The notes: generated by a model not told the origin, from the letters alone. Counted from the first letter of the stretch, positions 48,854 to 58,130 are shown. The stretch: 64,000 nucleotides of DNA from Coralliovum pocilloporae (GCF_030845175.1 NZ_CP132542.1:1573501-1637500), one strand, 5' to 3'. Translations and numbers: made by a program.

Positions 48854-49960
48854 TCAGGTGGCAGGCTGTTGCTGGGTGGCACAGTGAATACCACCACCCA
48901 CTTCACCCACCGGGTCAACATTCAGCATGACGATCTCTCTGCCCGGATAAAGCGCCTGGAGGGTTTTCCGGGCCTCGCTGTCGGTGTCCCTGTCGCCGAA
49001 CTCAGCGGCTATAACAGCGCCGTTGCAGACATAGTAATTGACGTAGGATGCTACAAAGTCCGGCGCGGTTACCCGGATATCATAGGGTTCTGGCAGAACT
49101 GTCAGCCTGAGCTTCCGGCCTGCTGCATCTATTGCCTGCTGAAGGATGTCATAGGTCTCAAACGCGGCCACAGACCAGGGGTCTTGCGGGTCCGGCTTCT
49201 CCGGCATCTGGATAACGATATGCCCCGGCTCCACGAAGCGGGCCAATGCATCGATGTGATAGTCAGTGATATCCGCACCAGAACGCCCCGGTGCCCAGAT
49301 TACCTTGTCTGCCCCGAGCGCATCGAGAAGAAGCCGTGTCACCTCGGCCTTGGAACCCTTATTGCGGTTTGGGTTGATCCAGCTGCTTTCATGAGCGATC
49401 AGGGTTCCAGCTCCGTCACTTTCGACGCCACCGGCTTCCCCCACCAGACCATTATCCAGGAAGGGCAGGCCCAGACGATCGGCAATGGTCCTTGCAATGC
49501 GTCCGTCATTCGGATGGGGTTGCTTGTTGCCCCAGCCATTGAAATTCAGATGGGAGACCGCCAGATCACCGGAGCTGTTGCGTACAAAAACCGGGCCTGA
49601 ATCCCGACACCACAAATCATCGGTCGGGATGGTCCAGATCTCTATCCCGTCGCTGAGAAGGCGTCGGGCCTTCTTTTCGTAACGCTGGTCCATCAGCATG
49701 ACGACAGGTTCAAATTCAACAATCGTATTGGCAATGTCGGCAATCGACCGTTGCAGGTCAGCCAGGAACCACGAATCGTCATAAGCAGCCCGGCTCACAG
49801 GCCATTGCATGAAGGTTCTGAGATGGGGCTCGGATTCCTCCGGTAGCCAGAAGCCCGACCGGGATGTGGCAGATGCCTGCATGGAGAAACCTCCAGAGAA
49901 AAGAAGGCCCGCGCCGAGCGTCAGACCAGACTGCTTCAGGAGATGTCGCCGTGTCAGCAT
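48854..49960 (-). CDS. Agmatine deiminase / peptidylarginine deiminase family protein with Tat signal
   Basis: Guanidino-group hydrolase fold, 368 residues. The N-terminus MLTRRHLLKQSGLTLGAGLL has the twin-arginine motif (R4, R5) and a hydrophobic core, with probable cleavage after MQASA near residue 31. The family motifs are PHLRTFMQWPVSRAAYDDSW, DDLWCRDSGPVFVRNSSG and the catalytic cysteine C360 in GGGIHCATQQQP. Most agmatine deiminases are cytoplasmic, so an exported form is unusual. No putrescine genes are adjacent. Three bases after the U32 gene, so co-transcription is likely. Confidence 0.87.
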   Translation of the reverse strand: MLTRRHLLKQSGLTLGAGLLFSGGFSMQASATSRSGFWLPEESEPHLRTFMQWPVSRAAYDDSWFLADLQRSIADIANTIVEFEPVVMLMDQRYEKKARRLLSDGIEIWTIPTDDLWCRDSGPVFVRNSSGDLAVSHLNFNGWGNKQPHPNDGRIARTIADRLGLPFLDNGLVGEAGGVESDGAGTLIAHESSWINPNRNKGSKAEVTRLLLDALGADKVIWAPGRSGADITDYHIDALARFVEPGHIVIQMPEKPDPQDPWSVAAFETYDILQQAIDAAGRKLRLTVLPEPYDIRVTAPDFVASYVNYYVCNGAVIAAEFGDRDTDSEARKTLQALYPGREIVMLNVDPVGEVGGGIHCATQQQPAT

Positions 49961-49963
49961 TTC

Positions 49964-51637
49964 TTATTCCGCTGCCTCTGTCGCTGCCTCTGGCACAGTT
50001 TCTGTGACCAGTGAGGCGGCCAGGTCCCTGTCCAGCAACTCTCCTTGCTTTTTGTTGGCCAGCACATCACGCGCCTTGCCGTAAGCCGGGTCGTGCCAGA
50101 AGATCAGACAGCCATTACAGCCACGCCCGCAACAGCCTTCCTTGCCGGTGCGCGGTGTACGGAAGACCCGCCCGGCAGCCCGCTCATCAAGAGAGAGCTG
50201 TGTCTGTTCCCGGCGTTTTTCGTAAGTCTTGTCCGATCCTTTGCCTAGTTCCCGATTCTGCGCTGTTTTATCGAGGCGCAACCGGTCCCATTCGTGCTGG
50301 GCGAGAGCGCGCTCCTTGCGGATGATGGTCATTTCCGGGAAATCACTGTGCATGACAGCCGGATCTTCCCGATCAAAGGCGGAGAATGGTACCCGGATAT
50401 ACGGTTTCTGTCCGGCATGAACGGCTTCGGTCACCTTGCCGTTTTCCGCATTCTCGAATTCATAAAGCCGGATCAGGACTGTTTCCTGCCGTTTGGGGGA
50501 AACAAATTCCAGCACGTCACCGGTTTCAATCTTGTTTTTAACCTCGATGATGAAGGCATCATCCTCAACGCGGGTGACAATCCCTGCATATTCCCATTCA
50601 GCCAGATTGGAACCGTCTTCATAGCCATGACCGTAATTGGTCAGGCGTCCGTCATGAAAAGCCAGTGTGTAGCCACGATTGGGGACTGTCGCGAGTTCGC
50701 GCAGATAGGTATCGGGCCGCCAGTTCTCCGGGTCGCGATTGTAGTCATCAATCGCCATCCGGTAGGCACGAGCCACAACGGCCACGTAGTAGGGGCTTTT
50801 GCCGCGCCCTTCCACTTTCAGGCTGTCAACGCCGATGCGCAGCAGCTCATCAAGCTTCGGCATCAGGCAGAGATCCTTGGAATTCAGGATATAAGACCCG
50901 CGCTCATCTTCCTGGATCGGCATCAGTTCACCGGCGCGGATTTCTTCCTCAAGGAAGAACTCGAACAGTTCCAGATTTTCATCCGTCAGGTTCAGCTCAT
51001 GACGGGTGCCATCCTTGAGCTTCATGTGAACCTTGTATTTCCAGCGGCAGGAATTGGCGCAGGATCCCTGATTGGCACCACGCTCGGCCATGAAGTTCGA
51101 CAACAGGCAGCGGCCCGAATAGGTCATGCACATGGAGCCATGAACAAAGGCTTCAAGCTTGATATCGGGGCATTTTTCCCGGATTTCGCAAAGCTCTTCG
51201 TAAGACACCTCACGGCCAAGGACGCAGAGCTTGGCTCCAAGCTGTTCCCAGAACTTGACCGATTGCCAGGAGCAGACATTGGCCTGGGTTGAGACATGCA
51301 GTTCCAGTTCCGGCGCATGCTCCTTTACAAACATGAAGACACCAGGGTCTGCCACAATCAACCCGTCCGGCTGCACCTTGCGAACAGTCTCCAGATAATG
51401 GGGAAGCTTGTCGATATCCTTGTTATGGGAAAACAGATTCAGCGTGAGATAAACCCGCTTGCCATGCTGATGGGCAAACTGAACCCCTTCCACCACATCC
51501 TCAAGGCTCATGTCCGATTTCGACCGGAGCGACATGTCCGGCGTACCCATGTAAATGGCATCCGCTCCGTAAAGAACGGCCATTTTGAGTTTCTGCAGGG
51601 AACCTGCAGGCATCAGAAGTTCGGATCGACGGGTCAT
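49964..51637 (-). CDS. Peptidase U32 family protein with a cysteine-rich C-terminal extension
   Basis: U32 family, 557 residues. RhlA/TrhP-type members modify RNA rather than digest peptides in known cases. The U32 signature lies in LEAFVHGSMCMTYSGRCLLS, with further cysteines (NQGSCANSCRW) of the cluster-binding region. Residues after about 450 form an extension with C502, C503, C507 and C510 (EGCCGRGCNGCLIFW), which may bind another metal cluster; Escherichia coli TrhP is shorter. It is 95 bases downstream of the ROK kinase gene. Confidence 0.88.
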   Translation of the reverse strand: MTRRSELLMPAGSLQKLKMAVLYGADAIYMGTPDMSLRSKSDMSLEDVVEGVQFAHQHGKRVYLTLNLFSHNKDIDKLPHYLETVRKVQPDGLIVADPGVFMFVKEHAPELELHVSTQANVCSWQSVKFWEQLGAKLCVLGREVSYEELCEIREKCPDIKLEAFVHGSMCMTYSGRCLLSNFMAERGANQGSCANSCRWKYKVHMKLKDGTRHELNLTDENLELFEFFLEEEIRAGELMPIQEDERGSYILNSKDLCLMPKLDELLRIGVDSLKVEGRGKSPYYVAVVARAYRMAIDDYNRDPENWRPDTYLRELATVPNRGYTLAFHDGRLTNYGHGYEDGSNLAEWEYAGIVTRVEDDAFIIEVKNKIETGDVLEFVSPKRQETVLIRLYEFENAENGKVTEAVHAGQKPYIRVPFSAFDREDPAVMHSDFPEMTIIRKERALAQHEWDRLRLDKTAQNRELGKGSDKTYEKRREQTQLSLDERAAGRVFRTPRTGKEGCCGRGCNGCLIFWHDPAYGKARDVLANKKQGELLDRDLAASLVTETVPEAATEAAE

Positions 51638-51732
51638 GTGCGGCTCATTCGGTGCTGATGATTGCGCTGGTCTCGAGTGTCAGGAGTTCAACGGCATTCC
51701 GACGATTTTTGCAAGGGATTATACGGATAAAC

Positions 51733-52632
51733 TCATCTTGGGCATAGCCAGGCGGCACCGCGCACGCCGGATGAGTCCCCATGCATGGCCTTTCGGACCG
51801 GTGTGTTGCAGACATCGGAGAAGACATGGCGTGGGATAAGAGCGGGAAGGTCCGTATACAGCTCATCCACATTCGACATGCCTCCGCCCAGCACAATGAC
51901 GCCCGGGTCCAGCAGGTTGATGGCATGGGCGAGGGTGCGCGCAAGCCGGTCTACATAGCGGTCATAGGCTGCCCGAGCATGCGTGTCGCCTGCGCGCATG
52001 AGCCTAATGATGTCTGTGCCGAAGAAGGTTTCCTTCCCGTCAGAGCCATAATCCTTCTGGAACGCGGTGCCGGATACGAATGTTTCGATACAGCCTCTTT
52101 GCCCGCACCAGCATAAGGGGCCGGGAAAATCTTCCTCTGTCATCCAGGGGAGAGGATTATGGCCGATCTCGCCCGCAATTCCGTGGCGACCAACCAGAGG
52201 CCGACCCTTCAGGGCGATGCCCGAGCCGCACCCGGTGCCGATGATGATGGCAAGAACACAGTCCGCTCCTGCTGCAGCACCGTCCACGGCTTCAGAAACC
52301 GCAAGGCAATTGGCATCATTGGCAATATGGACTTCACGGCCAAGCTGATCTGTCAGGTCCTGTCTTAATGGCTGGCCGTTCAGCCAGGTGGAATTTGCAT
52401 TTTTAACAAGGCTTGTTGCAGGTGATATCGTGCCCGGAATGCCGATCCCGATGTCCGGCAGACGTGCGCCGATTGATGCCTCTGCCAGACTGACCAGACG
52501 TACGACAGTCTCAAGCGTGCCCTGATAGTCTCCCTTGGGCGTTGACAGCCGTTCCCGGAAGACAATCCGGCCATCGTCATCAAGAAGGATGGCTTCGGTC
52601 TTTGTGCCGCCAAGATCGATCCCGATCCGCAT
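51733..52632 (-). CDS. ROK-family sugar kinase (fructokinase-like)
   Basis: ATP-dependent hexose kinase, 299 residues. The phosphate-1 motif is [20 protein letters not shown] (about 4-23), the ROK signature is near [20 protein letters not shown], and the zinc-binding C-x-C-xx-x-x-C is [10 protein letters not shown]. The substrate (fructose, N-acetylglucosamine or another hexose) cannot be told. It is 25 bases after a class II aldolase gene, so a shared sugar pathway is inferred. Confidence 0.9.
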   Translation of the reverse strand: MRIGIDLGGTKTEAILLDDDGRIVFRERLSTPKGDYQGTLETVVRLVSLAEASIGARLPDIGIGIPGTISPATSLVKNANSTWLNGQPLRQDLTDQLGREVHIANDANCLAVSEAVDGAAAGADCVLAIIIGTGCGSGIALKGRPLVGRHGIAGEIGHNPLPWMTEEDFPGPLCWCGQRGCIETFVSGTAFQKDYGSDGKETFFGTDIIRLMRAGDTHARAAYDRYVDRLARTLAHAINLLDPGVIVLGGGMSNVDELYTDLPALIPRHVFSDVCNTPVRKAMHGDSSGVRGAAWLCPR

Positions 52633-52657
52633 GATGCTCTGCCTTATCCCTGAAGAC

Positions 52658-53350
52658 TCATGTGCTGCGCCGGATGGGCATATCCCTTGCTAGCGGGTCA
52701 TCCCCGTCAATCTCGTCCGGCTGCTTCCCATAACTTCTGAAACGATCCAGCACCCGCTCCATCTCATCGCCGTCGATCAGGATCGGTTCTCCGGCCTGAC
52801 GCACCAGCCAGTATTGATGGGCCAGCTCTTCCACTTCACCGGCGAGCCACAGAGCCTTGCCGAGACCAGGGCCAAAGGCGATCTGCCCATGGTTGCCAAG
52901 CAGACAGGCGGATCGATCCCTGAGAGCGACGAGCATCGCTTCTGACAAGGCTTCCGTTCCAAAGGTGGCATAATCTGCGCAGCGAATGGAAGCGCCGCCA
53001 GCAACGGCTATCATGTAGTGAAAGGCCGGGATTTCCATGTGCAGACACGACAGTGCGGTCGCATGGGTGGAATGGGTATGGACCACAGCACCAGCGCTGG
53101 GATGGGCGCGATAGATATCTGAGTGCATCCGCCACTCGCTGGAGGGACGCAACTCGCCATAATAACCGCCTTCCAGATCCATCCGGACAATATGGTCAGG
53201 GGTCAGTTGATCATAGGCAATACCTGATGGTGTGATGACGAACCCGTCGTCCGTGCGCGCACTGACATTGCCTGAGGTGCCCTTGTTGAGCCCTGATGCA
53301 TTCATCTGCAATGCGGTCTCAATCACCTGCTGGCGGATATCTGTCATCAA
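52658..53350 (-). CDS. Class II aldolase/adducin family protein (L-fuculose-phosphate aldolase-like)
   Basis: Zinc-dependent aldolase fold, 230 residues. [20 protein letters not shown] (about 22-41), and zinc ligands in the [11 protein letters not shown] segment (about 91-101) are as in Fuc[18 protein letters not shown] is the later family block. Members act on fuculose phosphate, ribulose phosphate or methylthioribulose phosphate, so the substrate is open. It begins the five-gene minus-strand run aldolase-ROK-U32-deiminase-YaiI. The start ATG at 53350 is 43 bases from the mmcB start on the other strand. Confidence 0.88.
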   Translation of the reverse strand: MMTDIRQQVIETALQMNASGLNKGTSGNVSARTDDGFVITPSGIAYDQLTPDHIVRMDLEGGYYGELRPSSEWRMHSDIYRAHPSAGAVVHTHSTHATALSCLHMEIPAFHYMIAVAGGASIRCADYATFGTEALSEAMLVALRDRSACLLGNHGQIAFGPGLGKALWLAGEVEELAHQYWLVRQAGEPILIDGDEMERVLDRFRSYGKQPDEIDGDDPLARDMPIRRST

Positions 53351-53393
53351 CTCGGTCCTTCAGCTTTGCTTTTCTTCTTCTCCATGCCAGCAT

Positions 53394-53879
53394 ATGCGCA
53401 TGATTCCAACTGATTTTGACCAAGACGCGCTGAACGATGGCAGGCAATCCGAGCGGGCATTGACCGTTCAGCGCGGGGTTGGCCGTTTTCTGAGAGCAAT
53501 GAATTTCGCCTGTCTTGCCGAAATGACCCTGGCATCCGGCAGGCGGGCTGATCTGGCGGCCATGGGGCCGAAGGGCGAAATCTGGATCATCGAGATAAAG
53601 TCGTCAGTGGAAGATTTCCGTTCTGACAGCAAATGGCCGGACTATCTTGAATATTGCGACCGGTTCTTTTTTGCGACGCTGAATGATGTCCCGCTTGATA
53701 TTTTCCCGGAAGAGGCCGGGTTGATCATTGCCGATGGTTTTGGTGCAGCCCTGTTGCGTGACAGCCCGAACGCATCGCTCCCGGCAGCACGCCGCAAGGC
53801 CATGATGCTGCGTTACGCGCGTATGGCATCCCTCCGGCTTCAGGATCTGGCTGACCCGGGCAGCAGGCAGGGTCTATAG
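53394..53879 (+). CDS. mmcB: MmcB-family DNA repair protein
   Basis: Nuclease-fold protein (PF06319 type) whose Caulobacter member contributes to mitomycin C resistance. Visible core: QSERALTVQRGVGRFLRAMN, RADLAAMGPKGEIWIIEIKS with the catalytic-type Asp and Glu-x-Lys, then DFRSDSKWPDYLEYCDRFFF. Length 161 with the ATG at 53394 (MRMIPTDFDQ); a second ATG lies two codons in, and no good ribosome site separates them. An upstream extension of the open frame overlaps the aldolase gene and is not credible. It converges with regA, a pairing also seen in other rhizobial genomes. Confidence 0.88.
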   Translation: MRMIPTDFDQDALNDGRQSERALTVQRGVGRFLRAMNFACLAEMTLASGRRADLAAMGPKGEIWIIEIKSSVEDFRSDSKWPDYLEYCDRFFFATLNDVPLDIFPEEAGLIIADGFGAALLRDSPNASLPAARRKAMMLRYARMASLRLQDLADPGSRQGL

Positions 53880-53897
53880 ATTTAAAATAAACGCGGT

Positions 53898-54455
53898 CTA
53901 ACGCGGCGCTCTCTTTGCCAGGATGCGCTGCAATGTTCTGCGGTGCATATTCAGGCGACGGGCGGTCTCGGATACGTTGCGATCGCAAAGCTCGTAGACC
54001 CGCTGAATATGCTCCCAGCGGACCCGGTCTGCAGACATCGGGTTTTCCGGCGGCGGGGCTTTTTCATCCGGTGCTCGGATGAGAGCCGCGAAAATCTCAT
54101 CGGCATCTGCCGGTTTCGAAAGATAATCGGCAGCACCCAGTTTCACAGCGCTGACGGCGGTTGCGATATTGCCATAGCCGGTCAGAATGATGGCGCGGGC
54201 ATCAGGACGCCTGGCCTGCAGGGCTTCAACCACGTCCAGGCCATTTCCGTCTTCAAGGCGCATGTCGACAACCGCGTAGGCTGGCGGATCATTATCGACT
54301 TTCGACAAGGCTTCAGAGACCGTATCAGCAGTAACCGTGACGAACCCGCGCTTTTCCATGGCGCGCTCCAGCCTTTGCAGGAAGGGGCGATCATCGTCAA
54401 CGAGCAGAAGTGTGCGATCTTCGCCAAGCTCAATTGCCGAGGGGTCGTCTGTCAT
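53898..54455 (-). CDS. regA: Redox response regulator ActR/RegA/PrrA
   Basis: Two-component response regulator controlling redox-dependent genes such as respiration, fixation and photosynthesis in alphaproteobacteria. Receiver at about 12-125 with LLLVDDDRPFLQRLE and phosphoacceptor D64 (YAVVDMRLEDG); C-terminal Fis-type HTH (VSETARRLNMHRRTLQRILA). Length 185 is standard. Downstream of regB by 92 bases; a SenC gene is not between them, unlike in Rhodobacter. Cognate promoters cannot be told. Confidence 0.94.
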   Translation of the reverse strand: MTDDPSAIELGEDRTLLLVDDDRPFLQRLERAMEKRGFVTVTADTVSEALSKVDNDPPAYAVVDMRLEDGNGLDVVEALQARRPDARAIILTGYGNIATAVSAVKLGAADYLSKPADADEIFAALIRAPDEKAPPPENPMSADRVRWEHIQRVYELCDRNVSETARRLNMHRRTLQRILAKRAPR

Positions 54456-54547
54456 GTTCGTCCTTCTCCTTACCGGCCTGCGGAACTTCTTTGATTTAGA
54501 AGGTTTTTACGTTTCGGGCAAGCATACCGATGACGGGATACCTGTCA

Positions 54548-55861
54548 TCAGTCGGCCGAGGATCGTGCATCAAGTTGCGTGCGTGGCCAGGAGATTGTGA
54601 GAACGGCACCTGTCTCGGGGCCCTTGCGATTGGCGATAAGGACCCGGCCGCCGGTTCTCTCAAGCAGGGTCTTGGCAATAAAGAAGCCAAGGCCAAGGCC
54701 GCCACCGGTCTGTTTTGCGGTTCGGCTTGTAACATAAGGCTCACCCAGCCGGTTGATCAGTTCCGGTGAAAAACCGGGCCCGTCATCAACCACGGTCAAT
54801 GTGATGGTCTCTTCGGTCCAGGAGCCATTGATGACCACTGCACCACTGGCAAAATCAACGGCATTTTCGACAATATTGCCAAGACCGTAAAGAAGACCCG
54901 GATTGCGCAGGATGATTGGCTCAGGGGTGTCAGGGTTGGCTGAGGAAAGATCAAGGGAAAGATCAATCCCGAAATTGCGGTGGGGCTCCATCACTTCCTC
55001 AAGCAATTGCCGAAAGCTCATCTGAGTGAAGTTGGTGTCCTGGTTACTCGACAGGGAGCGCAGTTTTGCAAGAATGTCACGACAGCGGGTGGATTGCTCA
55101 ACAATCAGATCAACATCCTCCCGGATGGGGTCATCCGATGGCAGATCTGATTTCAGTTCCTTTGCGATAAGGGTAATGGTCGCGAGTGGCGTCCCAAGTT
55201 CATGAGCAGCGGCAGTGGCCAGTCCGTCGAGTGCAGACAGATGCTGTTCATGAGCCAGCACAAGCTCTGTTGCCGAAAGGGCGTCTGACAATTGCTGTGC
55301 TTCCCCCGCCACCCGTGATGTGTACATCGCCATGAAGGCCATGCTGGAGATGATCGCGATCCAGACACCGGCAATATAGATATTGGGCAGAATGAGAATA
55401 CTGCCTTCCTGCCACGGCAGGGCGAAATGCCAGCGGGTCAGAAGGGTTGAAACGGCCAGCACCAGAATACCCAGCATGACGGTCCACCGACGGGGCAGGG
55501 TGGTTGCGGACACGACCACAGGGACTAGCAGAAGAACGGCGAATGGATTCTGCAGGCCGCCGGTCAGATACAGCAGGCCGGAAAGCTGGCAGACATCATA
55601 GGCAAGCAGCAGGGCAGCATCCCGGCTGCGGAGTCTGTGGGTGGACGGAAACCGGATCCTCAGAAAGATGTTCAGCCAGGCCGACAGAGCAATGAGCGCA
55701 AAGCACGGTCCGAGCGGCATGGGGAAATCGAGGCCGAATTTGACAAAGAGCACGGCCCCGGACTGACCGCTGACCGCAAGCCAGCGAAGGCGAACCAGCG
55801 TGTCGAGCTTTAGTCTGTTGCGCTCAAAAGTCGGGCTGTCTGACAGATGGTCCGGTCTCAT
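54548..55861 (-). CDS. regB: Redox sensor histidine kinase ActS/RegB/PrrB
   Basis: Membrane histidine kinase partner of RegA, 437 residues. About six hydrophobic segments fill 28-185, and the quinone-linked heptad GGLQNPF is at 101-107. The phosphoacceptor is H220 (AAAHELGTPLATI), and C260 (STRCRDIL) sits 40 residues later, the same spacing as H225 and the redox-active C265 of Rhodobacter capsulatus RegB. The HATPase domain has DDGPGFSP and GGGLGLGFFI. I chose the ATG at 55861 with AGGAAGAA upstream; another ATG adds 25 residues. Divergent from phaZ across 279 bases. Confidence 0.94.
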   Translation of the reverse strand: MRPDHLSDSPTFERNRLKLDTLVRLRWLAVSGQSGAVLFVKFGLDFPMPLGPCFALIALSAWLNIFLRIRFPSTHRLRSRDAALLLAYDVCQLSGLLYLTGGLQNPFAVLLLVPVVVSATTLPRRWTVMLGILVLAVSTLLTRWHFALPWQEGSILILPNIYIAGVWIAIISSMAFMAMYTSRVAGEAQQLSDALSATELVLAHEQHLSALDGLATAAAHELGTPLATITLIAKELKSDLPSDDPIREDVDLIVEQSTRCRDILAKLRSLSSNQDTNFTQMSFRQLLEEVMEPHRNFGIDLSLDLSSANPDTPEPIILRNPGLLYGLGNIVENAVDFASGAVVINGSWTEETITLTVVDDGPGFSPELINRLGEPYVTSRTAKQTGGGLGLGFFIAKTLLERTGGRVLIANRKGPETGAVLTISWPRTQLDARSSAD

Positions 55862-56140
55862 ATGGCTTCTTCCTGCAAGCAATCTGATTGCCGCACCATA
55901 CCCTATCGCCTGACGAATCCGACCTCTATTTCTCATCAGTCGGATGACGGTTTACCAAACGGAAAGGAACGGACGGCACCATGGATGACGATAGTTTTTT
56001 GCGCCGCACCTATACCATTTACTAAGTGAAATCACCTGTTTCTCGGGTATTTGGGTCAAAAATCGGCTTGTGTATGACGTTTTCATGACCCTAAAATTTC
56101 GCGACGCAAAAAGAATGACGCGAACAGTCGGGGAAAACGG

Positions 56141-57430
56141 ATGCCATATTACCACTGGTATGAGATGACTCATGCGGCCATGGGCCCGTGGCGTGCTGCT
56201 GCCGATGCGACCAGAGTGTATTTCCGCAATCCGCTTAACCCGATCTCGGCAACACCAATGGGAAAATCCATCTCGGCGGCCTGTGACCTGTTCGAGCGGA
56301 CGACCCGCCGCTATGGCAAACCGGCTTTCGATCTGCCTGAGACAAGCGTCAATGGTGTCCGTGTTCCCGTTCATGAGAAAGTGGTCTGGCATCACCCGTT
56401 CTGTAATCTTCTCCATTTTGAGCGTGTTGTTCCGGATAATCACAAGCCAGATCCTAAAGTGCTGCTGGTCGCGCCGATGTCCGGTCACTATGCGACCTTG
56501 CTGCGTGGAACTGTGGAGGCATTGCTGCCGGAGCATGATGTCTACATTACTGACTGGATTGATGCTCGCCTGGTGCCATTGAGTGACGGCTCCTTTGATC
56601 TGAACGATTATGTGGATACGCTGATTTCCATTCTTCACGTGCTCGGCGGTGATGTTCATGTGGTGGCTGTGTGCCAGCCGTCAGTGCCGGTCATGGCCGC
56701 CATTTCCCGCATGGAGCAGGGAGATGATCCGAATGTCCCGCATTCCATGACCTTGATGGGCGGGCCGATTGATACCCGTCGCAATCCGACAGCCGTCAAC
56801 AAGGTGGCCGAAGATCGCGGTACGGACTGGTTTGCCCGGAATGTTGTGATGAAGGTTCCGTTCCCGCACGCAGGCTGCATGCGCGATGTCTATCCGGGCT
56901 TCCTGCAATTGTCCGGTTTCATGTCGATGAATCTGGACCGGCATATGACGGCTCACGGCGATTACTTCCAGCACCTGATTGAAGGTGATGGGGATTCAGC
57001 CGAGAAGCATCGTGAATTCTATGATGAGTATCTTGCGGTTATGGATCTGGATGCGGCGTTCTATCTGCAGACTGTTGATGATGTCTTTGTGCGTCACCTT
57101 CTGCCTCGTGGTGAGTTCCGTCATCATGGAGAACTGGTCGACCCGGGCGCAATCCGTCGGGTTGCTCTGATGACCATCGAAGGTGAGAAGGATGATATCA
57201 CCGGCATCGGACAGACGAGCGCAGCCCATGATCTCTGCTGCAATCTGCCTGATGAGATGAAAGCGCATTATATGCAGCCGGCAGTCGGCCATTACGGTGT
57301 CTTTAACGGATCACGTTTCCGGTCCGAGATTGCTCCGCGTATGGCCGACTTCTTCAGAAGCCATCAGAAAAAGGCCAAGAGATCAAATATACGCAGACTG
57401 CCTCGTAAGGCAGCCGCTGCTGCCAAGTAA
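56141..57430 (+). CDS. phaZ: Intracellular polyhydroxyalkanoate depolymerase
   Basis: Mobilises stored polyhydroxybutyrate. Alpha/beta-hydrolase fold of the PhaZ intracellular type, 429 residues. The N-terminus MPYYHWYEMTHAAMGPWRAA is typical, and the nucleophile is a cysteine, C178, in VVAVCQPSVPV rather than serine. APMSGHYATLLRGT and GEKDDITGIGQTSAAHDLC are conserved segments, followed by a basic tail. GGGGAAAACGG upstream of the ATG is a ribosome site. The divergent neighbour is the redox sensor gene, so redox control is possible but not shown. Confidence 0.93.
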   Translation: MPYYHWYEMTHAAMGPWRAAADATRVYFRNPLNPISATPMGKSISAACDLFERTTRRYGKPAFDLPETSVNGVRVPVHEKVVWHHPFCNLLHFERVVPDNHKPDPKVLLVAPMSGHYATLLRGTVEALLPEHDVYITDWIDARLVPLSDGSFDLNDYVDTLISILHVLGGDVHVVAVCQPSVPVMAAISRMEQGDDPNVPHSMTLMGGPIDTRRNPTAVNKVAEDRGTDWFARNVVMKVPFPHAGCMRDVYPGFLQLSGFMSMNLDRHMTAHGDYFQHLIEGDGDSAEKHREFYDEYLAVMDLDAAFYLQTVDDVFVRHLLPRGEFRHHGELVDPGAIRRVALMTIEGEKDDITGIGQTSAAHDLCCNLPDEMKAHYMQPAVGHYGVFNGSRFRSEIAPRMADFFRSHQKKAKRSNIRRLPRKAAAAAK

Positions 57431-57457
57431 GGCATTTGCCCAGAGCGTGACAATCGA

Positions 57458-57496
57458 AACCCCGAGGCCTGTGATGCAGGCCTCGGGGTTTCTGTT
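57458..57496 (+). terminator. Intrinsic terminator after phaZ
   Basis: AACCCCGAGGCCTG and CAGGCCTCGGGGTT form a perfect 14-bp stem with loop TGATG, then TCTGTTTTGG. The longest perfect stem among the terminators here. Confidence 0.85.
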
Positions 57497-57584
57497 TTGG
57501 GGCGCGCAGCCACGTGTCATTCACGAAGAGAAATGGTCATTGGCGAATTTGACCGTTCACGAAGCAGGGTTTCGTCAATCAGCC

Positions 57585-57613
57585 TTGAAGTCTTTTGTTG
57601 TCACACCTATGTG
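57585..57613 (+). promoter_or_regulatory. Candidate promoter for the DUF2852 gene
   Basis: TTGAAG (57585-57590) and TATGTG (57608-57613) at 17-base spacing, about 95 bases upstream of the ATG. Weak match only. Confidence 0.3.
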
Positions 57614-57706
57614 AAGAGTGTTCGAACACAGTCTCGGGCACAGATGACGTCTCTGTCCCGATCCGTAAAACTTTGACAATACATACTTTGTAAAAGGGAT
57701 GACTTG

Positions 57707-58102
57707 ATGAAACGGACGTGTTCCATGAAAACCGGCTGGTCTCCGCTGAATACAGCGCTGATGGTGCTTGGTTTTATTGTTTTCTGGCCACTTGGACTGG
57801 CTATGCTGGCCTTTATCCTCTGGGGTGATGAGCTGCGTAACATGTTCTATGATGCTCGCCATCAGTTCCGGCGCCACTCAAGTCATGCCGCCGACAGTGG
57901 CAATGTGGCCTTTGATGATTATCGGGCCCGCGAACTGAAGCGCCTTGAAGAAGAGCGCCGCAAGCTTGATGAGATGCGCGAAGAGTTCGACACCTATATG
58001 CGGAACCTGCGTCGTGCGAAGGATCAGGAAGAGTTTGATCGCTTCATGAACAAGCGCCAGGAACCACGTGATGGTGAAATGCCGGATGGCAGTCCGGCCT
58101 GA
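57707..58102 (+). CDS. DUF2852 family membrane protein
   Basis: A 131-residue protein: one hydrophobic segment near the N-terminus (WSPLNTALMVLGFIVFWPLG, about 10-29, continuing into LAMLAFILW) and a charged coiled-coil C-terminus (KRLEEERRKLDEMREEFDTY). This matches the DUF2852 family found in alphaproteobacteria, of unknown function. The ATG at 57707 has AAGGGA upstream; a TTG is one codon earlier. Its terminator follows at 58131. Confidence 0.88.
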   Translation: MKRTCSMKTGWSPLNTALMVLGFIVFWPLGLAMLAFILWGDELRNMFYDARHQFRRHSSHAADSGNVAFDDYRARELKRLEEERRKLDEMREEFDTYMRNLRRAKDQEEFDRFMNKRQEPRDGEMPDGSPA

Positions 58103-58130
58103 TGGTCTATCGGATAGTCTGATTAAAACG

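Noticed and set aside
48743..49600. Plus-strand 285-codon open frame
   Set aside because: Antisense to the deiminase gene, which has clear catalytic motifs.
50294..51292. Plus-strand 332-codon open frame
   Set aside because: Antisense to the U32 gene; no protein-like features.
48360..53905. Similar short stretches at 48360-48392 and 53876-53905 (both with TCTAACGC) as a second repeat family
   Set aside because: Only about eleven bases match well and part of them encode the C-termini and stop codons of two different genes; chance similarity is more likely.
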